The notes: generated by a model not told the origin, from the sequence alone. Numbered from the stretch's first letter, positions 46,998-56,115 are shown. The stretch: 63,177 nucleotides of DNA from Sphingobium sp. (GCA_017984895.1 JAGNYO010000007.1:1-63177); one strand, 5' to 3'. Numbers and translations: made by a program.

Positions 46998-48431
46998 ATG
47001 ACAGAAAATCTCCAGTCCTTTGAGCCTGCTACAGGCGCATTGCTGTGGGAAGGTTTACCAGGCGATGTCGATGCTGAGGTGGAACGCGCCGCCTCCGCCT
47101 GGCCGCTTTGGGCCGCGCAGCCGGTCACCACCCGCATGGAAGCGATGCGCCGCTTCGCCAATGCCGTGCGCGGGCGTGACGAGGCGCTGGCAGACCGCAT
47201 CGCCCGCGAAACCGGCAAGCCTGTGTGGGAAGCGCGAATGGAGGTATCTTCCGTCATCGCAAGGGTCGACATGCACATCAACGCCTATTCCGAGCGCACC
47301 GGACAGAAGCGGCTGGATGGCGCAATGAACAGTCGCCAGTCCGTGCGCCATAAGCCACATGGTGTGATGGCGGTGATCGGCCCCTATAATTTCCCGGCAG
47401 ACGTGCCCGCAGGCCAGATCATCCCGGCGCTGATTGCGGGCAATGCGGTGATCTTCAAGCCATCCGAAAAGACGCCCGCCACCGGCGCGCTCTTGATCGA
47501 GCTGTTTCATGAGGCCGGGGTGCCGCGCGACGCAATTCGCTTCCTTCCTGGCGGACTGGAAGTAGGCAAGGCGCTGGTGCGGCACGAAGGCGTGAACGGG
47601 GTGCTGTTCACCGGCTCAGCCCGCACCGGCATCGCTATCAACCGAGCGCTAAGCGCTTACCCCGAAAAGATCGTCGCGCTGGAGATGGGCGGCAATAATC
47701 CGCTGATCCTGTGGGACACGCCAGACCTCGCCGCCGCCGCCGCGATCATCGTGCAGTCCGCCTATGGCACTTCGGGACAACGCTGCACCGCCGCGCGGCG
47801 CTTGATCGTTAAGGACAGTATAGCGAGTGGTATCGTCGCCGAACTGCGCAAGCTGATCGGGCGGCTGATCGTTGATCATCCTCATGCCAGCCCCGCGCCG
47901 TTCATGGGGCCGATGATCGATAACGGGACGGCGGATGGCCTGGGAGAGAGCTTCATGGCGTTGATGAGCATGGGCGGGCGGCCGCTGGTGCATCTTGCCC
48001 GGCCGGATGCAGAGCGCCCCTTCCTATCGCCCGCGCTGATTGACATGACGCAGGTGCAAGAACGACCAGACATCGAGCTGTTCGGCCCGATCCTCCAGCT
48101 TATCCGGGTAGAAGATTTCGATAGCGCAATCCGCGAGGCGAATGCCACCCGCTATGGCCTCTCCGCCGCGCTCATCGGCGGATCGCCGCAGCACTACGAG
48201 CAATTCTGGCGGCAGGTGCGCGCCGGGATTATCAACTGGAACGGACCGACCTTCGGCATCGGCGGTTCCGCGCCCTTCGGCGGCGTTGGTGTATCGGGCA
48301 ACCACCGCCCCGCAGGCGGCCATGCGGCCGATTTCTGCGCCTATCCGGTCACGTCATCGGAGGCAGATCAGCCCCGCGCCAGCATCGGCATCGGGCTCAC
48401 CCCTGTCGATACCAGCGGTATGGGCGATTGA
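46998..48431 (+). CDS. astD: Succinylglutamate-semialdehyde dehydrogenase-like protein (AstD)
   Basis: A 477-residue NAD(P)-dependent aldehyde dehydrogenase. It shows VIGPYNFPADVPAGQIIPALIAGNAVIFKPSEKTP (cofactor region), FTGSARTG, catalytic Glu in ALEMGGNNPL and catalytic Cys in TSGQRCTAARR. NNPLILW and SGQRCT resemble AstD of the arginine succinyltransferase pathway more than generic ALDHs. None of the other ast genes is in the window, so the assignment to arginine degradation is uncertain. It follows selO by 46 bases. Confidence 0.82.
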   Translation: MTENLQSFEPATGALLWEGLPGDVDAEVERAASAWPLWAAQPVTTRMEAMRRFANAVRGRDEALADRIARETGKPVWEARMEVSSVIARVDMHINAYSERTGQKRLDGAMNSRQSVRHKPHGVMAVIGPYNFPADVPAGQIIPALIAGNAVIFKPSEKTPATGALLIELFHEAGVPRDAIRFLPGGLEVGKALVRHEGVNGVLFTGSARTGIAINRALSAYPEKIVALEMGGNNPLILWDTPDLAAAAAIIVQSAYGTSGQRCTAARRLIVKDSIASGIVAELRKLIGRLIVDHPHASPAPFMGPMIDNGTADGLGESFMALMSMGGRPLVHLARPDAERPFLSPALIDMTQVQERPDIELFGPILQLIRVEDFDSAIREANATRYGLSAALIGGSPQHYEQFWRQVRAGIINWNGPTFGIGGSAPFGGVGVSGNHRPAGGHAADFCAYPVTSSEADQPRASIGIGLTPVDTSGMGD

Positions 48432-48516
48432 TGCTGTAGTACCACCATAGTTTTGCTTGGCGGTCCCAAAATCATTTTGCGTTGCGAAATGGCGCGGGTC
48501 ACGCCATCTGCCAAAC

Positions 48517-49305
48517 ATGGCCGAAGTTCCATCCTCTATGCAGCGCGGGACAGTGTATCTCGTGGGCGCAGGTCCGGGCGACCCGGAGCTGCTGACGCTG
48601 CGCGCGGCGCGGCTGATCGGCGGGGCAGGCCTCATCGTGCATGACGGCTTGGTGGATGCGGCGGTCCTCGCCCTGGCGCCACAGGGAACGGAGCTGATCT
48701 CGGTCGCCAAGAGCCGCGCGCGCCACACACTGCCGCAGGATGAAATCAACGCGCTACTGGTGCGCGAGGCGCTGGCCGGGCGCGATGTCGTGCGGCTGAA
48801 AGGGGGCGACCCGTTCATCTTTGGCCGTGGCGGCGAGGAGATGGACGCCTGCCTCACGGCGGGACTGAAGGTGGAAGTCGTGCCGGGAGTCAGTGCAGCG
48901 ATCGGCTGCGCGGCCGAAGCGCGCCTGCCGCTCACGCATCGCGGCGTATCGAGCGCCGTCACGTTCGTCGCCGGGCAGTGCCAGGGGCTTGCCGAGCAAA
49001 ACTGGGCGGGCCTTGCGGGCAGTGATCGCACGCTAGTGATCTACATGGGTGTTGCATCCGCCCCGCTGATCGCGGAAAAATTGATCGCGGACGGGCTGTC
49101 GCCAGATATTCCGGTCGCGGTGCTGGAAAAAGGCACACGATCAGATAGCCGCGTGCTGCGCGGTTCGCTGTCGGAATTGACGCATATCATTGAGCAGGAA
49201 CAAGTGGTCAGCCCCGCGCTCATCGTTATCGGCGAAGTGGCGAGCAAGGCCGAGGGAGAATCGATCCGGCAACTTACTGGCTGGACAAGGGAGGAAGCAG
49301 CGTGA
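48517..49305 (+). CDS. cobA: Uroporphyrinogen-III C-methyltransferase
   Basis: A SAM-dependent methylase making precorrin-2, the precursor of siroheme needed by the sulfite reductase encoded downstream. The 262-residue protein has VYLVGAGPGDPELLTLRA, VRLKGGDPFIFGRGGEE, PGVSAAIGCAAEARLPLTHRG and YMGV. It lacks the CysG oxidase/chelatase domain, so another protein must finish siroheme. ATG 48517 is chosen; ATG 48538 is nearly as good. First gene of the sulfur-assimilation operon. Confidence 0.93.
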   Translation: MAEVPSSMQRGTVYLVGAGPGDPELLTLRAARLIGGAGLIVHDGLVDAAVLALAPQGTELISVAKSRARHTLPQDEINALLVREALAGRDVVRLKGGDPFIFGRGGEEMDACLTAGLKVEVVPGVSAAIGCAAEARLPLTHRGVSSAVTFVAGQCQGLAEQNWAGLAGSDRTLVIYMGVASAPLIAEKLIADGLSPDIPVAVLEKGTRSDSRVLRGSLSELTHIIEQEQVVSPALIVIGEVASKAEGESIRQLTGWTREEAA

Positions 49306-49598
49306 AGATTCTAACGGCAAACGATCTCGCGAGTGGCGATGTCGTCTGGTGGGCGGGCGATGGCTGGAGCCGCCTGCTGGTGGAAGCGGTGGATACCGAG
49401 ACGGACGGCGAGGACATTGGCAAGCGCGAGGAAGCCGCGCGCCATGTTGTGAGCGCCTATGTGGTCGACGCCGAGATGACGGCGGACGGACCCCGCCCTG
49501 CCCATATCAAGGAGCGCATTCGTGGCCTCGGCCCGACCGTGCGCCCGGATCTGACCCTGAAGCCCGAAGCGGGCGACCTTACAGCGTGGGTGATTTAA
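49302..49598 (+). CDS. DUF2849 protein of the sulfite reductase operon
   Basis: A 98-residue protein of the DUF2849 family, whose function has not been established as far as I know. It begins KILTANDLASGDVVWW and has a central acidic segment. It overlaps cobA by four bases (GTGA) and lies one base before cysI. Its fixed position between siroheme synthesis and sulfite reductase suggests an assembly or electron-transfer accessory, by inference. Confidence 0.87.
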   Translation: MKILTANDLASGDVVWWAGDGWSRLLVEAVDTETDGEDIGKREEAARHVVSAYVVDAEMTADGPRPAHIKERIRGLGPTVRPDLTLKPEAGDLTAWVI

Positions 49599-49599
49599 G

Positions 49600-51231
49600 A
49601 TGTATAGCTACGATAATTACGATCAGGCGATGGTCGATGCCCGCGTGGCGGAATTTCGCGATCAGGTCAGCCGCCGCCTCGAAGGCAAGCTGACCGAAGA
49701 GCAGTTCCGCCCGTTGCGCCTGATGAACGGCCTCTATCTTCAGCTCCATGCCTATATGCTGCGCGTCGCGGTGCCCTATGGCACGCTGTCTGGCCGCCAG
49801 ATGCGGATGCTGGGCCACATCGCCCGTAAATATGACCGGGGCTATGGCCACTTCACCACACGGCAGAACATCCAGTACAACTGGATCAAGCTGTCTGACG
49901 CGCCGGATATTCTGGCCGATCTGGCGAGCGTCGAGATGCACGCGATACAGACGAGCGGCAACTGCATCCGCAACATCAGCTCCGATCAATATGCGGGCGT
50001 GGCGGCGGATGAAGTGGCGGACCCGCGCCCTTGGGCCGAGCTGCTGCGCCAGTGGTCGAGCTTTCACCCGGAGTTCAGCTACCTCCCCCGCAAGTTCAAG
50101 ATTGCTGTGATAGCCTCACAGGAGGATCGTGCGGCGATGCGTCTGCACGACATCGGGCTGGAGCTGATGAAGAAGGACGGTGTGATTGGCGCGCGCGTAT
50201 TCGTGGGTGGCGGCATGGGCCGCACTCCGATGATAGCGCCTGAAATCAATCCATTCGTGACCGAAGATGAGATTATCTCTTATGTCGAGGCGTGCCTGCG
50301 GGTATACAACCGCTACGGCCGCCGCGACAACAAGTACAAGGCGCGGATCAAGATCCTCGTGCATGAGCTGGGCGTCGAGGAATATCGCCGTCAGGTGGCG
50401 GAGGAATTCGCGCACATGAAAACGCTAGGCCTCAACCCGCCGCGCGAGGAGCTGGCGCGCATCGCAGACTATTTCGCGGATCCCGCCTATGAAGGCGGCC
50501 AGTCGGATGATCTCGATCGCTCCGACCCCGATTTCGCGCTGTGGGTCGATCGCAACGTAGTCGCGCATAAGCGCCCCGGCTATGCCATCGTCAACATTAG
50601 CCTCAAACCGATCGGCGGCATCCCCGGCGATGCCTCCGCCGATCAGATCGAGCTGATGGCGGACCTTGCGGGACGCTATTCACTCGACGAATTGCGCGTC
50701 ACCCATGCGCAGAACATCGTGCTTCCCTATGTGAAGAAGGCAGAGCTATTCGCGCTGTGGCAGACGCTGGAGGCGAACGGCCTTGGCGAACCGAATCTCG
50801 ATCTGGTGACGGACATCATCGCCTGCCCCGGCCTCGATTATTGCAGTCTCGCGAACGCCCGCTCGATCCCGGTCGCGCAGAAGATCGCGACTCGCTTTGC
50901 AGGCAATGGCAAGGACGCGCAAATCGGCGAGCTGAAACTCAAGATTTCGGGCTGCATCAACGCTTGCGGCCATCACCACGCCGGCCACATCGGCATCTTG
51001 GGCGTCGACCGCAAAGGCACGGAAAATTACCAGCTCCTGCTCGGCGGCTCTGGCGCGGAGGATTGCTCATTGGGCACGATCACCGGCCCCGGCTTCGATG
51101 AAAACGGCATAGTCGACGCAGTCGAGAAGGCGACGGACCTGTATCTGCGCGAACGTGCCGACGGCGAGCGGTTTCTCGACACCTACCGCCGTCTTGGCAT
51201 GGCCCCGTTCAAGGAGGCGATATATGGCTGA
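49600..51231 (+). CDS. cysI: Sulfite reductase hemoprotein (nitrite/sulfite reductase family)
   Basis: Reduces sulfite to sulfide by six electrons at a siroheme/[4Fe-4S] centre. The 543-residue protein has two ferredoxin-like/siroheme repeats. The cluster cysteines are seen as CPGLDYCSLA (about residue 410) and SGCINACGHHHAG (about residue 450). TTRQNIQYNWIKL matches the substrate-side Arg/Lys region. No cysJ flavoprotein is adjacent, so electrons probably come from ferredoxin or an unlinked reductase. It overlaps the next gene by 8 bases. Confidence 0.93.
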   Translation: MYSYDNYDQAMVDARVAEFRDQVSRRLEGKLTEEQFRPLRLMNGLYLQLHAYMLRVAVPYGTLSGRQMRMLGHIARKYDRGYGHFTTRQNIQYNWIKLSDAPDILADLASVEMHAIQTSGNCIRNISSDQYAGVAADEVADPRPWAELLRQWSSFHPEFSYLPRKFKIAVIASQEDRAAMRLHDIGLELMKKDGVIGARVFVGGGMGRTPMIAPEINPFVTEDEIISYVEACLRVYNRYGRRDNKYKARIKILVHELGVEEYRRQVAEEFAHMKTLGLNPPREELARIADYFADPAYEGGQSDDLDRSDPDFALWVDRNVVAHKRPGYAIVNISLKPIGGIPGDASADQIELMADLAGRYSLDELRVTHAQNIVLPYVKKAELFALWQTLEANGLGEPNLDLVTDIIACPGLDYCSLANARSIPVAQKIATRFAGNGKDAQIGELKLKISGCINACGHHHAGHIGILGVDRKGTENYQLLLGGSGAEDCSLGTITGPGFDENGIVDAVEKATDLYLRERADGERFLDTYRRLGMAPFKEAIYG

Positions 51232-51655
51232 TTTCATCACTTTTCGTACCGATGAGGCATCCCAGGAGCCTGTCGTCACACTCGAATCCTTTGGCGATCA
51301 GTCGAACGCGACCGCCGTGCGGATCGAGCCAGGCGAGGACGCGCGGGAACTACTGCCCTTCCTCGGCCGCATCGCGCTCGTGGAGGTCAACTTCCCGGCC
51401 TACACCGATGGTCGGGGATACAGCGCCGCGCAAATCCTGCGCGAGAACGGCTATGCGGGCGAGCTGCGTGCCGTGGGTGATGTGCTGGTGGATCAGATTG
51501 CCTATATGCGCCGCTGCGGGTTTGACAGCTTCAAGCCCAACGTCCCGCTGGACGACGCAGATGTCGAGGCCGCGCTGGCTCGCTATCCTGATGTCTATCA
51601 AAAGACCATCGATGGCCGTGCGCCCATATGGGCCAAGCGGCATGAAAGCGCTTGA
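51224..51655 (+). CDS. DUF934 protein of the sulfite reductase operon
   Basis: A 143-residue member of DUF934, typically found between cysI and cysH in proteobacteria lacking cysJ. It contains LGRIALVEVNFPAYTDGRGYSAAQILRENGYAGELRAVGDVLVDQIAYMRRCGFD, split here as the conserved ALVEVNFPAYTDGRGYS and RRCGFDSF signatures. The biochemical role is unproven; context suggests help in sulfite reduction. The start is inside cysI and the stop is three bases before cysH. Confidence 0.9.
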   Translation: MADFITFRTDEASQEPVVTLESFGDQSNATAVRIEPGEDARELLPFLGRIALVEVNFPAYTDGRGYSAAQILRENGYAGELRAVGDVLVDQIAYMRRCGFDSFKPNVPLDDADVEAALARYPDVYQKTIDGRAPIWAKRHESA

Positions 51656-51658
51656 CCC

Positions 51659-52438
51659 ATGACCGCCACTGCCCGCCAGCTTGATGTCATCGACGCCCGC
51701 CCCGCCTTCACACAGGCAGATGCGGATGCAATGAATGCACGTTTCGAGGGCGTGGACACGCTCTCGATGCTGCGTGCGCTGTTCGCGGAAAAGCTGTTGG
51801 GCAAAATGGCGGTGGTTTCTTCATTCGGCACAGAAAGCGCGGTGCTGCTGCATCTTGTGGCGCAGGCGGACAAGAGTGTGCCGGTAATCTTTGTCGATAC
51901 GATGAAGATGTTTCCCGAGACGCTGGACTATCGCAAAACCCTAATGGACGCGTTCGGCTTCACCGACAGCCAGGTGGTGACGCCGGAGCCGCAGGTTCTT
52001 GCCGCCAAGGACGCCAACGGCCTGCGCTGGTCTTATGACCCCGATGGCTGCTGCGACATCCGCAAGGTCGAGCCGCTGGCCCGCGCAAAGTCGGGGCTGG
52101 ATACTTGGATTTCCGGGCGCAAGGCATTCCAATCCGTCACCCGCCAGAATATCCCCCGCTTCGAGATCGAGGACGGGCGGTTGAAGCTCAACCCGCTGGG
52201 CGACTGGACCAAGGACGATCTGGAGGCCTATTTCACGGAGCATGACCTACCGCGTCATCCGCTGGAGGCGCAGGGCTATCTCTCGATCGGCTGCGAGCCT
52301 TGCACCTCCAAGGTGCTGCCGGGAGAGGACCCGCGCGCCGGGCGCTGGCGCGGGTGGGACAAGGTGGAATGCGGCATTCACACCACCTCTACTCCGCTGG
52401 CAGACCCTGACGACCCCGCAAACATGCCGGTGTTCTGA
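51659..52438 (+). CDS. cysH: Adenylyl-sulfate (APS) reductase CysH
   Basis: Reduces activated sulfate to sulfite. The 259-residue protein has the PAPS-reductase fold (VVSSFGTESAVLLHLV, ISGRKAFQS) and both Cys pairs, Cys131-Cys132 and Cys212-x2-Cys215. These bind a [4Fe-4S] cluster in APS-using enzymes. The C-terminal catalytic Cys is in KVECGIHT. The four Cys argue for APS, not PAPS, as substrate. Last gene of the operon, convergent with dnaB. Confidence 0.94.
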   Translation: MTATARQLDVIDARPAFTQADADAMNARFEGVDTLSMLRALFAEKLLGKMAVVSSFGTESAVLLHLVAQADKSVPVIFVDTMKMFPETLDYRKTLMDAFGFTDSQVVTPEPQVLAAKDANGLRWSYDPDGCCDIRKVEPLARAKSGLDTWISGRKAFQSVTRQNIPRFEIEDGRLKLNPLGDWTKDDLEAYFTEHDLPRHPLEAQGYLSIGCEPCTSKVLPGEDPRAGRWRGWDKVECGIHTTSTPLADPDDPANMPVF

Positions 52439-52490
52439 AGCCACGATTTTCTTAAAGTCCGGGCGTCAGCAACCGTCGGTCTGCGTCCAT

Positions 52491-53978
52491 TCAGTCATAG
52501 CCATAACCGGCATACTCACCCTCCGCCAGGTCGCTGAATTTCGTCGTTTTCGCGTCGAACTTCATGCGCACCTTTCCGGTGGACCCGTGGCGCTGCTTAG
52601 CGACGATCAGTTCGGCAAGGCCGTGGATGCGCTCCATATTCTCGCGCCAGATGGCGTATGCACCCTCGTCCTCCATCTTTGGCTCTTTAGACATCTCGTA
52701 ATAATCTTCGCGGAACACGAACCACACCATATCCGCATCTTGCTCGATCGAGCCGGATTCGCGCAGGTCTGATAGCTGGGGCCGCTTGTCCTCGCGGCTT
52801 TCGACCGCACGACTGAGCTGCGATAGCGCGAGCACCGGGCAGTTCAGCTCCTTTGCCAGCGTCTTTAGCCCGCGGCTGATCTCCGAGATTTCCTGCACCC
52901 GGTTTTCGCCGGATTTGGATGAACCCTGCAAGAGCTGAAGGTAATCGACCACGATAAAGCCGACATTATGGCGGCGTTTGAGGCGGCGCGCGCGGGTACG
53001 CAGCGCGGCAATGGTGAGGCCTGGTGTATCGTCAATATAAAGTGGCAGCTCTTGAAGCTCCCGTGCCGCGCGCGAGAGGTTCTGGAATTCCGCCCGGCTG
53101 ATCTTGCCCATGCGCAGGGCCTCGCCCGATATTCCTGACTGCTCTGCCAGGATACGCGTAGCAAGCTGATCGGCGGACATTTCCAAGCTGAAAAATGCCG
53201 TGCGTGCGCCAATATTCTTCTCCGGCGGGATGCCGTCCGCCTCGTCCCGTAGCCAGCGCGAGGCAGCGTTATACGCAATGTTAGTGGCAAGCGAGGTTTT
53301 GCCCATGCCCGGCCGACCGGCGAGGATCATGAGATCCGAGTTGTGTAGGCCGCCGATCTTTGCGTTGAGGCAATCAATGCCCGTGGTGATGCCCGAGACA
53401 TGCCCGCCGCTGTTCAGCGCGCGTTCCGCAATCTGCACCGCCATCGTCGATGCCTGAAGGAAATTCTTGACGGAGCCGACCTCGCCCTCGCCCTCAGACA
53501 CGCGGTAGAGCGCGACCTCCGCTGCCTCGATCTGCGCCTTGGGGTCGACATCCTCGCTGGTATCGAGCGCGTTTTCCACCAGCTCTCGCCCCACACCCAC
53601 CAGCTCACGTAGCAAGGCGAGATCGTAGATCTGCTGCGCAAAATCCCGCGCGCCGATTAGGGATGCGCCACTCGCCGTCATTTGCACCAGATAAGCCGAG
53701 CCGCCCAACCCCTTCAGCGCCTCATCCTGATCGAGCATCGGCTTCAGCGTCACCGGGCTGGCGATCATGTTGCGGTCGAGCAACTTCAGAATCGCCTCAT
53801 AGATGCGGCCATGCACCGGCTCGAAGAAGTGCGCCGGCTTGAGCTTCATCTGCACATCCTCCGCGACTCGGTTGTCGATGAGGAGCGCGCCCAGAAGCGC
53901 CGCTTCCGCCTCGATATTGCGCGGAAGTTCTTTCACGGCGCCGCCGGGCGCCTCCACCAGTTTCAATGCTTCAGCCAT
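52491..53978 (-). CDS. dnaB: Replicative DNA helicase DnaB
   Basis: The hexameric 5'-3' helicase of the replication fork. The 495-residue protein has the N-terminal helical collar (PRNIEAEAALLGALLIDNRV, about 18-120), a linker helix, and the RecA-like C-terminal domain with Walker A GRPGMGKTS, Walker B IVVDYLQLL, LSQLSRAVE and DLRESGSIEQDAD. No intein interrupts it. Tandem DnaA boxes lie 52-71 bases upstream of the start. Confidence 0.97.
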   Translation of the reverse strand: MAEALKLVEAPGGAVKELPRNIEAEAALLGALLIDNRVAEDVQMKLKPAHFFEPVHGRIYEAILKLLDRNMIASPVTLKPMLDQDEALKGLGGSAYLVQMTASGASLIGARDFAQQIYDLALLRELVGVGRELVENALDTSEDVDPKAQIEAAEVALYRVSEGEGEVGSVKNFLQASTMAVQIAERALNSGGHVSGITTGIDCLNAKIGGLHNSDLMILAGRPGMGKTSLATNIAYNAASRWLRDEADGIPPEKNIGARTAFFSLEMSADQLATRILAEQSGISGEALRMGKISRAEFQNLSRAARELQELPLYIDDTPGLTIAALRTRARRLKRRHNVGFIVVDYLQLLQGSSKSGENRVQEISEISRGLKTLAKELNCPVLALSQLSRAVESREDKRPQLSDLRESGSIEQDADMVWFVFREDYYEMSKEPKMEDEGAYAIWRENMERIHGLAELIVAKQRHGSTGKVRMKFDAKTTKFSDLAEGEYAGYGYD

Positions 53979-54016
53979 GCGCGTGATTGTTCACCCTTGT
54001 TCTGCCATATGCAAGG

Positions 54017-54049
54017 GTGTCCACAATCCTGTGGATAAAATGTGGATAA
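54017..54049. promoter_or_regulatory. Cluster of DnaA boxes upstream of dnaB
   Basis: Two perfect consensus boxes, TGTGGATAA at 54030-54038 and 54041-54049 (TTATCCACA on the minus strand), are 11 bases apart. A third, weaker inverted site, GTGTCCACA, is at 54017-54025 (7 of 9). They lie between divergent dnaB and the UPF0262 gene. TCCACA and TGTGGA also form an inverted repeat around ATCC. Confidence 0.75.
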
Positions 54050-54093
54050 CAGACCTCTTGCAATCTCTGCCCTGCCGCTCCACTGCTTGAGCC

Positions 54094-54576
54094 ATGGCCG
54101 ATCCGCGCATCATCGACATCACGCTCGATCAGGAGAGCATCATCTGGCGCAGCGCCGATGTGGAGCAGGAGCGCCGGATCGCGATTTTCGACCTGTTGGA
54201 GGAGAATTTCTTCAAGCCGGTGCGCGTCCACGACGATGGTTATAGCGGCCCCTATAAAGTGCGCCTCTCGGTTCAGGAAGGGCGGCTCGTTATAGAGATC
54301 GACCGGCAGGATAATTCTCCGCTTGAGGTGGTTATCCTCGGCCTTGGCCGCTTCCGCCGTCCTATCAAGGATTATTTTGCAATCTGCGATAGCTATTTCC
54401 ATGCGATCCGCGCAGCAACCGCGCAGCAGATTGAAACAGTCGATATGGCCCGCCGCGCCATCCACAATGAGGCCGCTGAAACGCTGATGGAACGACTGGA
54501 CGGTAAAATCGAGGTCGATTTCGATACAGCACGCCGGCTCTTCACCCTGATCTGCGTCCTCCACATCAAGCAATGA
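54094..54576 (+). CDS. UPF0262 family protein
   Basis: A 160-residue conserved alphaproteobacterial protein of unknown function (UPF0262). The family features IAIFDLLEENFFKP and the Arg/Tyr segment FRRPIKDYFAICDSYFHAIR are clear, with RRAIHNEAAETL following. No signal peptide or TM helix is seen. It overlaps the next gene by four bases (ATGA). A role in replication is not supported beyond its location beside dnaB and the DnaA boxes. Confidence 0.92.
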   Translation: MADPRIIDITLDQESIIWRSADVEQERRIAIFDLLEENFFKPVRVHDDGYSGPYKVRLSVQEGRLVIEIDRQDNSPLEVVILGLGRFRRPIKDYFAICDSYFHAIRAATAQQIETVDMARRAIHNEAAETLMERLDGKIEVDFDTARRLFTLICVLHIKQ

Positions 54577-55268
54577 GCCTGTCTTGCAGGCCAAGCACGC
54601 GTGCCCTGGTGGCATTGGCGCTGATACTGATGCTGGTCGCGCTTGCCTGTTATGGGTGGCAGCGGTGGCGGCACTGGGCGCCCGCGCGTCAGACTTATCC
54701 GGTGCAGGGGCTTGCCCTCTCAGCGGCTCAAGGCGAAATTAACTGGGGCAGCCTAAGGGCACAAAACCCGGATTTCGCTTATATCCGCGCAGTGACGGGT
54801 CTTACCGGTCGGGACGCCGCCTTTTCCCGCAACTGGACTGCGGCTAAGGCCATGGGCATGCGCTATGGCGCGGAAATCATGTTCGATCCTTGCGGCCGCG
54901 CCAGCGATCAAGCGACGATCTTCCTTACGACTGTGCCGCGCGACGCAGCCGCTCTGCCTCCTGCGATCCGTCTGGACGCTATCCCCGCATGTATTCCGGC
55001 GCCAGGGCAAGACAAGGTCGTGAGCGAGTTGAACACCCTCATCAACCTCGTCGAGGCGCATATGGGCAAGCCCGCACTGCTCCATGTCTCAGCGAAGGCG
55101 GAGGCGCTCTATGGCATCAGCACCCGTATCAATCGCACGCTGTGGCTGGACCGCAACTGGCTCGCGCCCGATTATGCCAGCCACCGCTGGGTGATGTGGA
55201 GCGCGAACAGCGCCCGGCACCTGAGAGGCGTTGACGCGCCAGTCGAGTGGGTCGTCGTCGCGGATTGA
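54573..55268 (+). CDS. GH25 lysozyme-like protein, catalytic residues apparently lost
   Basis: A 231-residue membrane-anchored or exported protein with a TM/signal segment at about residues 10-30. The rest follows the GH25 pattern: QGEINWGSL, DFAYIRAVTG, FSRNWTAAKAMGMRYGA, DQATIFLTTV, ALPPAIRLD and WVMWSANSARHLRGVDAPVEW. The usual catalytic Asp of G-x-D-V-S is Ala48, and the D-x-E acid motif reads D135-A-I137, so the enzyme is probably inactive or uses another mechanism. It is coupled to the UPF0262 gene. Confidence 0.75.
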   Translation: MSLSCRPSTRALVALALILMLVALACYGWQRWRHWAPARQTYPVQGLALSAAQGEINWGSLRAQNPDFAYIRAVTGLTGRDAAFSRNWTAAKAMGMRYGAEIMFDPCGRASDQATIFLTTVPRDAAALPPAIRLDAIPACIPAPGQDKVVSELNTLINLVEAHMGKPALLHVSAKAEALYGISTRINRTLWLDRNWLAPDYASHRWVMWSANSARHLRGVDAPVEWVVVAD

Positions 55269-55366
55269 GGGCAGCATTCGGGACACGTAATCAGGGCGGG
55301 CTTGCCGGGGCGGGTTTTCCGCTTTAGGCAAACAACCGCACATCTAACACACGAGACTCCTCACGC

Positions 55367-55921
55367 ATGTCGATCCTTTCAGACCGCTGGATACGCGAAC
55401 AATCGCTGGCACATGGCATGATCGAGCCGTTTGTCGATGGGCAAAAGCGGGATGGCTGCATAAGCTATGGCCTCTCGTCTTATGGCTATGACGCGCGGGT
55501 GGCGGACGAGTTCAAGATCTTCACCAATGTCGACAGCGCGGTGGTGGACCCCAAGAATTTCGACGGCAAATCGCTGGTCGATCGCAAGACCGATGTCTGC
55601 ATCATCCCGCCCAACAGCTTTGCGCTCGCCCGTACGGTGGAGTATTTCCGCATACCCAACGACGTGCTGGTCATTTGTCTGGGCAAATCGACCTATGCGC
55701 GCTGCGGCATCATCGTCAACGTCACCCCGCTGGAGCCGGGCTGGGAAGGGCATGTGACGCTGGAGTTCTCCAACACCACGCCGCTGCCCGCCAAGATTTA
55801 CGCCAACGAGGGCGCGTGCCAGTTCCTGTTTTTGCAAGGCAACGAGCCGTGCGAGATTACGTATGCGGATCGCGCGGGGAAATATATGGGGCAGCGCGGG
55901 GTGACACTGCCAAAGCTGTGA
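55367..55921 (+). CDS. dcd: dCTP deaminase
   Basis: Deaminates dCTP to dUTP in thymidylate synthesis. At 184 residues it has the normal size, with [16 protein letters not shown], the phosphate-binding [47 protein letters not shown] and the C-terminal [19 protein letters not shown]. The catalytic Glu of TLEFSN is present. It is preceded by 98 bases without a recognisable signal and followed by a 194-base convergent gap. Confidence 0.96.
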   Translation: MSILSDRWIREQSLAHGMIEPFVDGQKRDGCISYGLSSYGYDARVADEFKIFTNVDSAVVDPKNFDGKSLVDRKTDVCIIPPNSFALARTVEYFRIPNDVLVICLGKSTYARCGIIVNVTPLEPGWEGHVTLEFSNTTPLPAKIYANEGACQFLFLQGNEPCEITYADRAGKYMGQRGVTLPKL

Positions 55922-56062
55922 GGGGCGCGTGACAGCGTTGCGGACATTAGCGAGCTGGGCGACGACTGTCTTATAGAAGTGAAGCTAATGTGGGGTTGCA
56001 CAATCAGCTTGATTGACATCATTCTAAAGCGGGCTAGTTAAAAGACTGCACCGCTCCCCAAC

Positions 56063-56088
56063 AAAATAGGGCGCCACATCGAGCGCCC
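56063..56088 (-). terminator. Rho-independent terminator of rpmE
   Basis: On the minus strand GGGCGC (56088-56083) pairs with GCGCCC (56074-56069 region) and is followed by TATTTTG, about 28 bases after the rpmE stop. Confidence 0.75.
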
Positions 56089-56115
56089 CCTTCGTATCTG
56101 CTAAGCTCGAACCGC

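Noticed and set aside
53989-54002. GTTC-N6-GTTC upstream of dnaB, resembling an SOS box
   Set aside because: The spacing is 6, not 7, which breaks the helical phasing of the known LexA site.
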